Assembly: GCF_008123965.1 (NCBI RefSeq)
Contig: NZ_VSTH01000045.1
Coordinates: forward strand, 1-64,000
DNA: 64,000 nt
Direction of reading: 5' to 3'
From: Bradyrhizobium hipponense
Lineage (GTDB): Bacteria > Pseudomonadota > Alphaproteobacteria > Rhizobiales > Xanthobacteraceae
Position 1 is the stretch's first letter; the number at the start of each line of letters is the position of its first letter. Of the stretch, positions 8,818 to 16,154 are shown piece after piece. A program made the position numbers and the translations under genes. The notes under the pieces were generated by a model, which worked only from the letters and a program-made list of their open reading frames with translations, made no database searches and was not told the origin of the DNA.

Positions 8818-8987
8818 CGGACTTCACCCGGCGCATCGACGTCGCCAAACTCATCTAGGCGAAACCAACGCCGCCGACCGGTCTTCGGCGATACGGCCCG
8901 GACAGAGGTGCGCGGTCGTTCGCCCTCACTTAGCGTTTGAGCCTTCCGAAACCGGGCGCTAGGATGAGCCCTTTTACGGAGGCTCAT

Positions 8988-9227
8988 TTGAAATCAATCA
9001 TTATCATCGCAGCCGTTGCACTCTTTGCTGCCGACCCCGCACGATCCCAGGCCCTCGTCGACCCCAACAAGGTCGCTCCCGAATATCGCGAGGCCGCGGA
9101 AAAACGCCGTGCCGAGCAGATACGGCAGCGCGAATGCGCCACGAAGGCGGATCTGGAAAAGGTGCTGCCGAGAGATCGCACCCTCTATCTCAACCATTGC
9201 CTGGAGGCACTGGCCGCCAAGCAGTAG
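8988..9227 (+). CDS. Small secreted protein, unknown function
   Basis: A TTG start at 8988 lies five bases after GGAGG (8978-8982), better placed than any upstream ATG. The 79-residue product opens with a signal peptide (KSIIIIAAVALFAADPARSQA) and continues as a charged, probably helical domain with two cysteines (RECATK and LNHCLE) that could form a disulfide in the periplasm. No family recognised. Confidence 0.65.
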   Translation: MKSIIIIAAVALFAADPARSQALVDPNKVAPEYREAAEKRRAEQIRQRECATKADLEKVLPRDRTLYLNHCLEALAAKQ

Positions 9228-9433
9228 CGGTCGAGCGGGCAGCTTTAGCGGACGCCGCACCCGCCTCTTGCGGAGATGACGCGGCCGCGGATTCCGCTAG
9301 CGCCGCCCGCATGCTCGCGTCCGTTGCATCGGATGCGCGAGACCTGCCGTTCATCTCATGCCGGCATTCAAGCTTTGTTCAGACATTTGGCGTCACGTAA
9401 CGATGCATTTCGAATAGTCATTGTTGTTCGCAC

Positions 9434-9718
9434 GTGAGCTTTGTCCAAATTCAGTGCACGCGCTGCAAAACCGTGTTTCGCGATCGTGCGGGGCGGTTGC
9501 AGGACGGCTATTCGCGGCAATGTCCGAGTTGCGAGGTTGTCTTGTTCTTCGCTGAGGATTCGCCGAATCCTCAGGTCAAGCTCGCGATGAGGCGCGCGCG
9601 CAAGGCCCGCAAGGGGCAGCGCGAGACTGAAGGAGCCAGGGCATCCGCAGCGCAACCGGGCGCTAGCTTTTCGCGATCATATGCCGGGCGGACGCACGGG
9701 ACGGAGGATGGGGAGTAG
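9434..9718 (+). CDS. Small zinc-ribbon protein
   Basis: A GTG-initiated 94-residue protein. The pairs CTRC (residues 8-11) and CPSC (30-33) form a classic two-knuckle zinc ribbon. A basic, Arg/Lys-rich linker and low-complexity tail follow. Such proteins often bind nucleic acid or other proteins, but nothing here identifies the partner. The gene ends just before the 3' end of the convergent NUDIX gene. It is one of three unrelated small zinc-ribbon genes in the window (others at 11640 and 19233). Confidence 0.6.
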   Translation: MSFVQIQCTRCKTVFRDRAGRLQDGYSRQCPSCEVVLFFAEDSPNPQVKLAMRRARKARKGQRETEGARASAAQPGASFSRSYAGRTHGTEDGE

Positions 9719-9719
9719 C

Positions 9720-10115
9720 TCATCTCTGCCGCCGCTGCTTCCTCGGAAACAGCCGATCGCGGATGTAACGCGAGGTCGGGGTCAGGCGGATACCGCGGGG
9801 CTTGTGCCAGGCGGCGCGGTCGATCTCCTTCTTGTCGCCGATGGCGAGCCTGCCCTTGGCGCCCTTGGCAATGAAGATCGCGTCACTCATCTTGCGGCCG
9901 GAGCGCTTGTTCCTGGCCGTCACTTCCTTCCAGAGGCTGATCCTGCCGAGCTTCAGCTTGGGCAGCTCCTCCCTGATCTCGCGCCGCAGGCAGTCCTTTT
10001 CGGACTCGCGCGCGTGCCTGCGGCCGCCCGGGAACATCCACAGGCCGTCCGATCGGCGTCTGACCAACAACACCTTGCCGCGCTTGGCGGCAACCAGCTT
10101 GGAAGATTTCGCCAT
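9720..10115 (-). CDS. NUDIX hydrolase
   Basis: A 131-residue protein with the NUDIX box at about residues 30-53: the glycine pair, then ...EKDCLRREIREEL, matching GX5EX7REUXEE except that the usual following Gly is Pro. The acidic residues that bind the metal are intact. NUDIX enzymes cleave nucleoside diphosphates linked to another group; the substrate is not predictable here. The very basic C-terminus (RDRLFPRKQRRQR) is unusual for the family and could contact nucleic acid. It follows the AI-2E permease gene on the same strand but about 125 bases away. Confidence 0.85.
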   Translation of the reverse strand: MAKSSKLVAAKRGKVLLVRRRSDGLWMFPGGRRHARESEKDCLRREIREELPKLKLGRISLWKEVTARNKRSGRKMSDAIFIAKGAKGRLAIGDKKEIDRAAWHKPRGIRLTPTSRYIRDRLFPRKQRRQR

Positions 10116-10239
10116 TGCTGCCGTAATCGAAAAATAGAATCGTGCCCAATGGTAACTTGTCTACTTCAATAGACAAGTTCGGCGGCGCTTTGATCACAGC
10201 CTGGGCCTATGGCGGGCGGATCACTTGCCAGGCGCGAGG

Positions 10240-11331
10240 TCAGCCTTCGCGCGCCCCCGCCTCGGAGCGGTCCTCCGTCCTGATCCACGCCGCCGCCATT
10301 TCCCACGCCACCGATAGGATGATCGGTCCGATAAACAGGCCGACAATGCCGTGGGCCAGCGTGCCGCCGATCACGCCGACGAAGATCACGATCGTCGGCG
10401 TGGTCAGGCCGCGCCCCATGACCAGCGGCTTCAACATGGTGTCGATGAAGCCGACAAGGACGAGAAACACCGTGAGCAGCAGCGCCGTGGTGACGTCCTT
10501 GGCGGTCCAGATCCAGATGATCACAGGCAGCAGCACGAGGAAGGCGCCGATCTGCACGATCGAGAGTAGCAGGACGATGAAGGCGAGAAGCCCGGCGCTC
10601 GGTACAGCCGCGAGCTTGAAGCCGAAGCCGGCGAGCAGCGCCTGCACGATGGCGACGCCGATCACCCCTTGCGCTACCGCGCGGATGGTGGCGCCCGCAA
10701 GACTCAGAAAATGCTCGCTCTGCTCGGGGACGATGCGAAACAGGAAGCCGCGCCCTGCCGCGACCAGCCGCGGCCCGTGCGGAAACAGGAAGCCGGCGAC
10801 GAACACCGAGACCAGAAACTGCAGCGTTCCCAGGCTGGCGTCGCCGGCGAGCGACAACAGCGGTCCCGCCAGCGGCTGGAGATAGGGCGCGACCTCGCGC
10901 AGCACCGCGCGGATGTTGTTGTAGGCCTGATCCCAGAGCTCGAACAGCGTCGGGCCGATCACCGGCCACGACTTGATTTGCTCCGGCGCCGATTGGAGCG
11001 CGAGGTCGCCGGTGCCGAGTTGGTGCGCCAGCTCCCGCGCGCCGTCCACTGCGCTGATGCCAAGCCAGGTCGCCGGTCCGAGGACGATACCGAGCGTGAG
11101 CAGGGTGAGGATCGCCGCCGCGGTCTTGGGCCGGCCGCCGAGCAATTTGGCGAGCCAGTTGAAGGCCGGATAGAAGGCGACCGCGAGCACACAGCTCCAG
11201 GCCAGGATCGGCACGAACGGACGGATGATCAGGAACGTCCAGATGATCAGCAGTGCCAGAAGGCCAAGCCGGATCACGAGCTGGATGATGTCCTCTCCGG
11301 TCAGGAGCTGACGGAGACTTTTCACGGGCAC
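10240..11331 (-). CDS. AI-2E family (PerM-like) membrane transporter
   Basis: This 363-residue protein has about eight membrane segments: two pairs at the N-terminus, a soluble stretch (about 95-165), then a C-terminal bundle. The C-terminal glycine-rich part (GLTTPTIVIFVGVIGGTLAHG...GLFIGPI) is the usual signature of the AI-2E/PerM family (PF01594). Members include Na+/H+ antiporters and presumed exporters; despite the family name, autoinducer transport is not implied. It appears monocistronic, with a roughly 300-base untranslated region upstream. Confidence 0.85.
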   Translation of the reverse strand: MPVKSLRQLLTGEDIIQLVIRLGLLALLIIWTFLIIRPFVPILAWSCVLAVAFYPAFNWLAKLLGGRPKTAAAILTLLTLGIVLGPATWLGISAVDGARELAHQLGTGDLALQSAPEQIKSWPVIGPTLFELWDQAYNNIRAVLREVAPYLQPLAGPLLSLAGDASLGTLQFLVSVFVAGFLFPHGPRLVAAGRGFLFRIVPEQSEHFLSLAGATIRAVAQGVIGVAIVQALLAGFGFKLAAVPSAGLLAFIVLLLSIVQIGAFLVLLPVIIWIWTAKDVTTALLLTVFLVLVGFIDTMLKPLVMGRGLTTPTIVIFVGVIGGTLAHGIVGLFIGPIILSVAWEMAAAWIRTEDRSEAGAREG

Positions 11332-11639
11332 GGCTTTCCTTGCGACATCGATGCGACGTCCGGCGCTTGCGCGGTTCCTGCGTTATTGCCAGCAATGCAT
11401 CCGGCGTCAAGGCGACCAGGTGGCCCGGCGGGCGTGAACACCGCCCTGAACGTGATCGTTCACGCTCACCGGCGGCGCGATTTGGGCCGGCCGGCGCTCA
11501 TTGCGCCCCGAAAGATGGAGGCCGTAGCCGACCGGGTTTGCCTAACGGCCATTAACCGGATTTCGGCCGACCGGTTTACGCCGCTGCAAAGGCTCGCATC
11601 TACGCTTGACCTCCACGTCACAAAAACACTTTCGGTGCA
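11332..11639. other. Divergent intergenic region
   Basis: About 308 bases between the AI-2E permease and a plus-strand zinc-ribbon gene. No gene is evident. TGAACG and CGTTCA (11447-11462) form a short inverted repeat that might be an operator. No terminator or repeat-family element is seen. Confidence 0.3.
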
Positions 11640-11867
11640 ATGGCCAACACCATCTGGACAATCGAAGAATTCACCTGCCCCGGCTGCAGCATGAGCTACA
11701 GCGCGACCCGGGAGGAGCACACCGAGCCGCACGCCGGCAGCTTCAAATGCAGCGTCTGCAGCGGCGTAGTACACAGCTGGTCCGGCAAGCATCATTTCTT
11801 CGGCTGGCAAGCGGTGAAGAGCAAGCCGCCGGTGTTCGGAAGGCGCTGGGCTGGCGTGGGCTGGTAG
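11640..11867 (+). CDS. Small zinc-ribbon-like protein
   Basis: A 75-residue protein with two cysteine pairs, CPGC (residues 13-16) and CSVC (37-40), plus conserved-looking aromatic residues (GKHHFFGW). This fits a zinc-binding treble-clef or ribbon fold. No ribosome binding site is obvious. It is a common type of orphan small protein in this genus; function unknown. Confidence 0.6.
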   Translation: MANTIWTIEEFTCPGCSMSYSATREEHTEPHAGSFKCSVCSGVVHSWSGKHHFFGWQAVKSKPPVFGRRWAGVGW

Positions 11868-11906
11868 GCGAGCGCCGACACGGTCATTCATCGCGCAAAC
11901 ATACTC

Positions 11907-11933
11907 CGTCGTTGCGAGCGCAGCGAAGCAACC
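11907..11933. repeat. Fragment of an intergenic repeat element
   Basis: CGTCGTTGCGAGCGCAGCGAAGCAACC matches one arm of a palindromic intergenic repeat frequent in Bradyrhizobium genomes. The opposite arm is not obvious here, so this is probably a half element. Confidence 0.35.
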
Positions 11934-12070
11934 CGGCGTCTGGAGCGAACCGCGCGCGTGCAACACGCGCGAGGTGGACAGGAGAATCGGGCCAATTGCG
12001 CCAATCGCGTTGGGACTCCGTTCACCGATCGCCGCTAGATCAGATGGATCCTCCGCCCCGAACACCCGCC

Positions 12071-12373
12071 ATGGCCGATCTCAACGCCGTCCTCACCAGG
12101 CTCAACGACCGTCTGCTCCGCCTCGAGGGCGAGCTGTTCGTGCTGCGCTCGCTGGCGCGCGCAACGCTGACCGCAGGCGACGACCATGCGGCGCGGATGC
12201 GCAAGCTGGTCGAGGCGGCAAAAATCGCCCTCGACGACGAGGCCAGGCGTCCGCTGGACAAGCCGACGCGCAAATATGTCGATGCAGCCACCGCACTGGT
12301 GGACGAGCTTCTGGTCGAGCCGACCCCGGCGCGGCCGCTGTTCACGGTGATCGACGGCGGCCGGCGCGACTGA
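12071..12373 (+). CDS. Helical hypothetical protein
   Basis: A 100-residue mainly helical protein. An N-terminal amphipathic helix (LTRLNDRLLRLEGELFVLRSL) suggests coiled-coil dimerisation; the rest is charged with no catalytic motif. The ATG at 12071 is the first sensible start; the longer upstream frame runs through repeat DNA. Five bases separate its stop from that of the convergent gene at 12379. Unknown function. Confidence 0.5.
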   Translation: MADLNAVLTRLNDRLLRLEGELFVLRSLARATLTAGDDHAARMRKLVEAAKIALDDEARRPLDKPTRKYVDAATALVDELLVEPTPARPLFTVIDGGRRD

Positions 12374-12378
12374 TTGCT

Positions 12379-12612
12379 TCAGACGGGTCGTGTCGCGCCG
12401 AGATCGGCGGAATCCGCCTTGAGCCGGCTGAGGCCGGCTTCGATGATCGCGATCTCCTCATCGATCTTGCCGATCGGCAGACTGAAATCGAATCCGGACC
12501 CGCTCTTCAGATCGACCGCCAGCCGCTGCCTGTGCATCATCAGCTCGTCGAGGCCACGCCGGTTCTTCAGTCGCACATAGGTGTCGACGATCTGCTCAAT
12601 CGCGCTCGGCAT
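12379..12612 (-). CDS. Small hypothetical protein
   Basis: A 77-residue, probably all-helical protein (IEQIVDTYVRLKNRRGLDEL...LPIGKIDEEIAIIEAGLSRL). The second in-frame ATG (12612) is chosen because the Pro/Arg-rich extension of the longer frame looks non-coding. It converges on the gene at 12071. No family recognised. Confidence 0.5.
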   Translation of the reverse strand: MPSAIEQIVDTYVRLKNRRGLDELMMHRQRLAVDLKSGSGFDFSLPIGKIDEEIAIIEAGLSRLKADSADLGATRPV

Positions 12613-12868
12613 GAAATCGGTCCCGGCAGAAATGCCCGGTCGGCGCAGCCGCGCCGGCGGGACATTTCGGTGTCGCGGTACGCAATACAAATCCGCGACG
12701 GATTCGTCGATACGCCAGACGGGTTGAGAACGTGTTACCGCCAGGTGATTTCGTGATGCGCGGCGCTCAGCGCATTGTTGATAACCGGCGCAAATGCCGC
12801 GCGGATGGTGACAGGACGTCCGGACGTGTTATCGGGAATGACGCAGCTGCGAAACGGATCGGACACCC

Positions 12869-13480
12869 ATGCGCATTACACTTGTCGGCTCCCGCCATTT
12901 CGGCGTCACCACCCTGAACATGCTCCGGGAGCATAGCGTATCAATCGTGCAGATCGTGGTCGCCGATGCCGAGGATCGCCTCGCCGCGACAGCCAGGGCC
13001 GCCGGCATCGAGGTGGTGGTGCAGGCCGATCCGAAGCTGGTCGTCGCCTCCGAGATCGCGCCCGATACCGACCTGATTATCACGGCGCACAGCCACGCGC
13101 GGATCGGCAAGGACGCACTCGCCGCAGCGAAGTTCGGCGGGATCGGCTATCACCCCTCGCTGCTGCCGCGCCACCGCGGCAAGGCTGCGGTCGAATGGAC
13201 CATCAAGGAGGGTGATCCGATCGCCGGTGGCACGATCTATCATCTCGCCGACCGCATGGACGCCGGCGCCATCGCCGCTCAGGACTGGTGCTTCGTCAAG
13301 AACGGCGAGACGGCACGAGAGTTGTGGGAGCGCGCACTCGCGCCGCTCGGGCTCAAATTGCTCGGCGACGTCATCGACTACGCCAAGGTTCACAAGGCGC
13401 TTCCGGCCAAGCCCCAGGACGAGCAGTTCGCAACCTCGGCGCCTGTCCTGACATTTACCCTTAACGTGAAGTCGCGTTGA
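12869..13480 (+). CDS. Formyltransferase-domain protein, 10-formyl-THF hydrolase-like
   Basis: A 203-residue single-domain protein with the formyltransferase N fold: a Rossmann start (MRITLVGSRHFGV), the loop GIGYHPSLLPRHRGKAAVEW (about residues 91-110) and the Asp loop ADRMDAGAI (D131). Family transferases such as Fmt, PurN and ArnA use an Asn-x-His-Asp triad. Here His95 and Asp131 are present but the Asn position is Gly93. The loop most resembles the hydrolase domain of 10-formyltetrahydrofolate dehydrogenase (IYHPSLLPRHRG), which also lacks that Asn. There is no C-terminal tRNA-binding domain, so it is not the housekeeping Fmt. Hydrolysis or transfer from 10-formyl-THF is an inference. Confidence 0.7.
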   Translation: MRITLVGSRHFGVTTLNMLREHSVSIVQIVVADAEDRLAATARAAGIEVVVQADPKLVVASEIAPDTDLIITAHSHARIGKDALAAAKFGGIGYHPSLLPRHRGKAAVEWTIKEGDPIAGGTIYHLADRMDAGAIAAQDWCFVKNGETARELWERALAPLGLKLLGDVIDYAKVHKALPAKPQDEQFATSAPVLTFTLNVKSR

Positions 13481-13623
13481 TTTCGCTTCGAAAATCGGAA
13501 CCGGAAACGCAAATAAACCATTGTTTCCACAGGAACAATTTTCAATTTGGCAATGCAACAAATTTCCGTCACATTTCGCCCGAATAAGTGGCATCATCTC
13601 AGACATATTCAAGGACGGAATTT

Positions 13624-13974
13624 ATGCGTTTTGATCGCATTGCGGCGTTCTGTGCCGCCACAGTTTTCGCCGGCACCCTCGCCGCTCCTGCCTTCTCCCA
13701 GACCCCCTATGACGGCAACTGGCAGGTCACCATCGTCACCAAGAGCGGCTCCTGCGAACCCACTGCAAGCTCGATGTTGACCGTTGCCGACGGCAAAATC
13801 ACCGCGCCCGGCGCTAACGTTTCCGGCACCATCGGCCGGGAGGGTCTTGTGAAAGTTTCGATCAATGGTGCATATGCCAACGGTCAACTCAGCGGCAACG
13901 CCGGATCGGGAAAGTGGAATGGAGCATCTGCAGGCATACCGTGCAGCGGGCGGTGGGAAGCATCGCGCCAATAA
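13624..13974 (+). CDS. Small secreted protein, unknown function
   Basis: A 116-residue protein with a clear signal peptide (RIAAFCAATVFAGTLAAPAFSQ) and a probable beta-rich mature domain containing two cysteines (SGSCEP and IPCSGR). The start at 13624 precedes the signal directly; the upstream ATG at 13588 would add a polar extension. The 3' end overlaps the next gene by 56 bases. Similar two-cysteine secreted domains are common in Bradyrhizobium with no assigned role. Confidence 0.65.
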   Translation: MRFDRIAAFCAATVFAGTLAAPAFSQTPYDGNWQVTIVTKSGSCEPTASSMLTVADGKITAPGANVSGTIGREGLVKVSINGAYANGQLSGNAGSGKWNGASAGIPCSGRWEASRQ

Positions 13975-14464
13975 GCAATTCGGGACCAGCGTTCTAAACC
14001 GGCGGCTGCTGACGGCAACCGCCGTTTTGTTTGCGGCAGCGTTCGCGAACACCAAAGCCAGCGCTCAGTCCGGCCCCTTCGCGCCGATGGCAGGAACCTG
14101 GAGCGGTGGCGGCACCGTCATCCTGGACGACGGCTCCACCGAGCGCATCCGCTGCCGGGCCAAATATGCGCCGATCGGGCCGACCATGGAGATGTCGCTG
14201 ACCTGCGCCAGCGACGCCTACAAGTTCAATCTCGCGGCCAGCGTCCGCTCGGAAGGCAGCGCCATTAGCGGGAGCTGGAGCGAAGCCAGCCGCAATATCA
14301 GCGGCTCGCTTCTGGGCCGCGGCGGCGGTGGAAATTTCGAAGTGGTCGTCTCCGCCGCGGGCTTCAACGCCAACCTCGCGCTGAAGACGAGCGGCAACAA
14401 GCAGACCGTCACGATGCGCGCCGACAGCCAGTTCCGCGGCGCCAACATCGCGCTGTCGAAATAG
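13919..14464 (+). CDS. Secreted protein, probably coupled to the preceding gene
   Basis: About 181 residues from the ATG at 13919, with a signal-like segment at about residues 28-50 (RRLLTATAVLFAAAFANTKASAQ) and a beta-rich mature domain built around GTWSGGGTVILDDGSTERIRC. The mature part resembles rhizobial secreted proteins of unknown function. The only ATG/GTG starts before the signal lie inside the preceding gene, so the two are likely translationally coupled, although an unusual start closer to the signal cannot be excluded. A strong terminator follows at 14485. Confidence 0.6.
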   Translation: MEHLQAYRAAGGGKHRANKQFGTSVLNRRLLTATAVLFAAAFANTKASAQSGPFAPMAGTWSGGGTVILDDGSTERIRCRAKYAPIGPTMEMSLTCASDAYKFNLAASVRSEGSAISGSWSEASRNISGSLLGRGGGGNFEVVVSAAGFNANLALKTSGNKQTVTMRADSQFRGANIALSK

Positions 14465-14484
14465 GCCAGTACGGTAATACGATA

Positions 14485-14518
14485 ATCGATCCGGCGACTT
14501 CGCCGGATCGATTTTTTT
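14485..14518 (+). terminator. Intrinsic terminator
   Basis: A perfect 12-bp stem (ATCGATCCGGCG with CGCCGGATCGAT) with an ACTT loop is followed by seven T residues. It ends the two-gene secreted-protein transcript and overlaps the last bases of the convergent RidA gene. Confidence 0.9.
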
Positions 14519-14915
14519 ATGCGCTCGGAACGAACGCCGTCACCTCGATCTCGACCTTGGCCCGCTCGTCCACCAGCCCGCCGACAAAGAGCAGCGTCGA
14601 AGGCGGGAAATTGCGCGCGAGCGTTTCCTTCCAGGCTGCGCCGATGCCGGCGCCTGCGGTCTCATATTCGCTGCGGCTGGTCAGGTACCAGGTCAGGCGG
14701 ACGATATGTTCGGGGCCGGCGCTCGCCTCTGCCAGCAGCTTGATGATCCGATTCAGCGCGGTTGCGACCTGCGCGGCCATATCAGGCGCGTAACTTCCGG
14801 TCTCGTCGCTGCCGGTCTGTCCGGCCAGCACCACCCATCGGCCCGGCCCCTCCACCACCACGCCATGGGAAAAGCCGCGCGGTTTCGACCATTCGGCCGG
14901 CTGCAGGATGCGCAT
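14517..14915 (-). CDS. RidA/YjgF family protein
   Basis: A 132-residue protein of standard RidA length. Family features include AGQTG near residue 33, a central helix (VATALNRIIKLLAEA) and the C-terminal FPPSTLLFVGGL...VEIEVTAFVP, where Pro and Glu line the active cleft. RidA proteins are cytosolic trimers that hydrolyse reactive enamine/imine intermediates from PLP enzymes. The catalytic Arg of canonical RidA would fall near REYETAG/RNFPPS; the residue assignment is not certain, so this may be a divergent subgroup. Monocistronic. Confidence 0.8.
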   Translation of the reverse strand: MRILQPAEWSKPRGFSHGVVVEGPGRWVVLAGQTGSDETGSYAPDMAAQVATALNRIIKLLAEASAGPEHIVRLTWYLTSRSEYETAGAGIGAAWKETLARNFPPSTLLFVGGLVDERAKVEIEVTAFVPSA

Positions 14916-15062
14916 GAAGTCCTCCCTTTTTTCTCGTTGTTCGTCGAAGCCTTAGCACGCCGCCGTGCATCGCTGCACCGGCAGATTTGGCCGTTGCAAA
15001 CGGCGGCGATGTCGCCGATACCGGCCTCCCTTCAGGATTCTCGCTTCCCACATTTCATCCCG

Positions 15063-15938
15063 ATGAGCACGATACCGTCCAAAACGATGGCTGCACTGTG
15101 GATGGCCGGATGGCTGTCGCTGATGCTGGTCATGGCGGTTGCCGGGCGCGAAACTACGCGCGAGCTGAACGTTTTTCAAATCATGGAAGTGAGGTCGCTG
15201 GTCGGCTTCGTTCTGCTCTCGCCGATCATCTACCGCGCCGGCGGCTTCAAGGTGCTCGGGACATCGCGCCTGCTGCAGCACATCGGGCGCAATCTGGTGC
15301 ACTATGTCGCTCAGCTCGGCTGGTTCGTCGCGCTGACGCTGATCCCGATCGGTCAGGTGGTGGCGATCGAATTCACCATGCCGATCTGGACGGCGCTGCT
15401 CGCGGCAAGCTTCCTGTCCGAGCGCATGACGCCGTGGAAGATCGCCGCCATCGTGCTCGGCCTCATCGGCGTGATCGTCATCGTCCGGCCCGCCACCGGC
15501 GAGATCAATCCGGGCCAAGTCATCGCACTCGGCGCCGCCATGGGTTTTGGCGTATCGATGGCACTGGTCAAGTCGCTGACCCGAACCGAAAGCGCGCTCT
15601 CGATCCTGTTCTGGATGCTGGTGGTGCAATCGGTCGCGGGCTTCGTTCCGACGCTGTTCGTCTGGAGCTGGCCGTCGGCCTATGTCTGGGCATGGGTCGG
15701 CGTGATCGCCGTCTGCGGCACGTTTTCGCATTACTGTCTCGCCAGCGCGATGCGCTATGCGGACGCGACCATTGTCGTTCCCATGGACTTCCTGCGGGTT
15801 CCCCTGACCGCGACCGCCGGCTGGCTGCTCTATTCGGAGCGGCTGGACGCCTGGACCGTGCTCGGCGCGGCATTGATCCTGTTCGGAAATCTATTGAATC
15901 TGAAGCCCGGCGCACCGGTTCCTGCCCCCGCGCCGTGA
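15063..15938 (+). CDS. EamA/DMT-superfamily transporter
   Basis: A 291-residue protein with ten predicted membrane segments in two homologous halves, typical of the drug/metabolite transporter superfamily. Recognisable stretches are IPIGQVVAIEFTMPIWTALLA in the first half and ATIVVPMDFLRVPLTATAGW in the second. Substrates of this family vary (amino acids, nucleosides, drugs) and cannot be read from sequence. The ATG at 15063 is chosen because the longer frame upstream overlaps the divergent RidA leader. Confidence 0.8.
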   Translation: MSTIPSKTMAALWMAGWLSLMLVMAVAGRETTRELNVFQIMEVRSLVGFVLLSPIIYRAGGFKVLGTSRLLQHIGRNLVHYVAQLGWFVALTLIPIGQVVAIEFTMPIWTALLAASFLSERMTPWKIAAIVLGLIGVIVIVRPATGEINPGQVIALGAAMGFGVSMALVKSLTRTESALSILFWMLVVQSVAGFVPTLFVWSWPSAYVWAWVGVIAVCGTFSHYCLASAMRYADATIVVPMDFLRVPLTATAGWLLYSERLDAWTVLGAALILFGNLLNLKPGAPVPAPAP

Positions 15939-15994
15939 ACCACGTGTCGCCTCGCGCGACAAAACAAAGACAAAACAAAATAGGGTGGTCGAAA

Positions 15995-16008
15995 GTGATT
16001 TGGATCAC
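15995..16008. promoter_or_regulatory. Candidate CRP/FNR-family binding site
   Basis: GTGATTTGGATCAC is a GTGA-N6-TCAC palindrome, the core of CRP/FNR-type operators, located about 147 bases before the caspase-like gene. FixK sites in Bradyrhizobium read TTGAT-N4-ATCAA, so this would be an off-consensus FixK site or a CRP-type site. Single occurrence, seen by eye. Confidence 0.35.
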
Positions 16009-16154
16009 GTTGGAGGGGCATTCCATCGTGCACATTCGGCCGCAACGCAGTGAGTTGGGCGACTGGTCGTTTTGCTGGCGCGAAGCCGGGCAATTTGTGT
16101 AAGTTCGCTGCCAATTTGTTGCTGCCTGCAATTCGATTCTGATGGGGATTTCAG

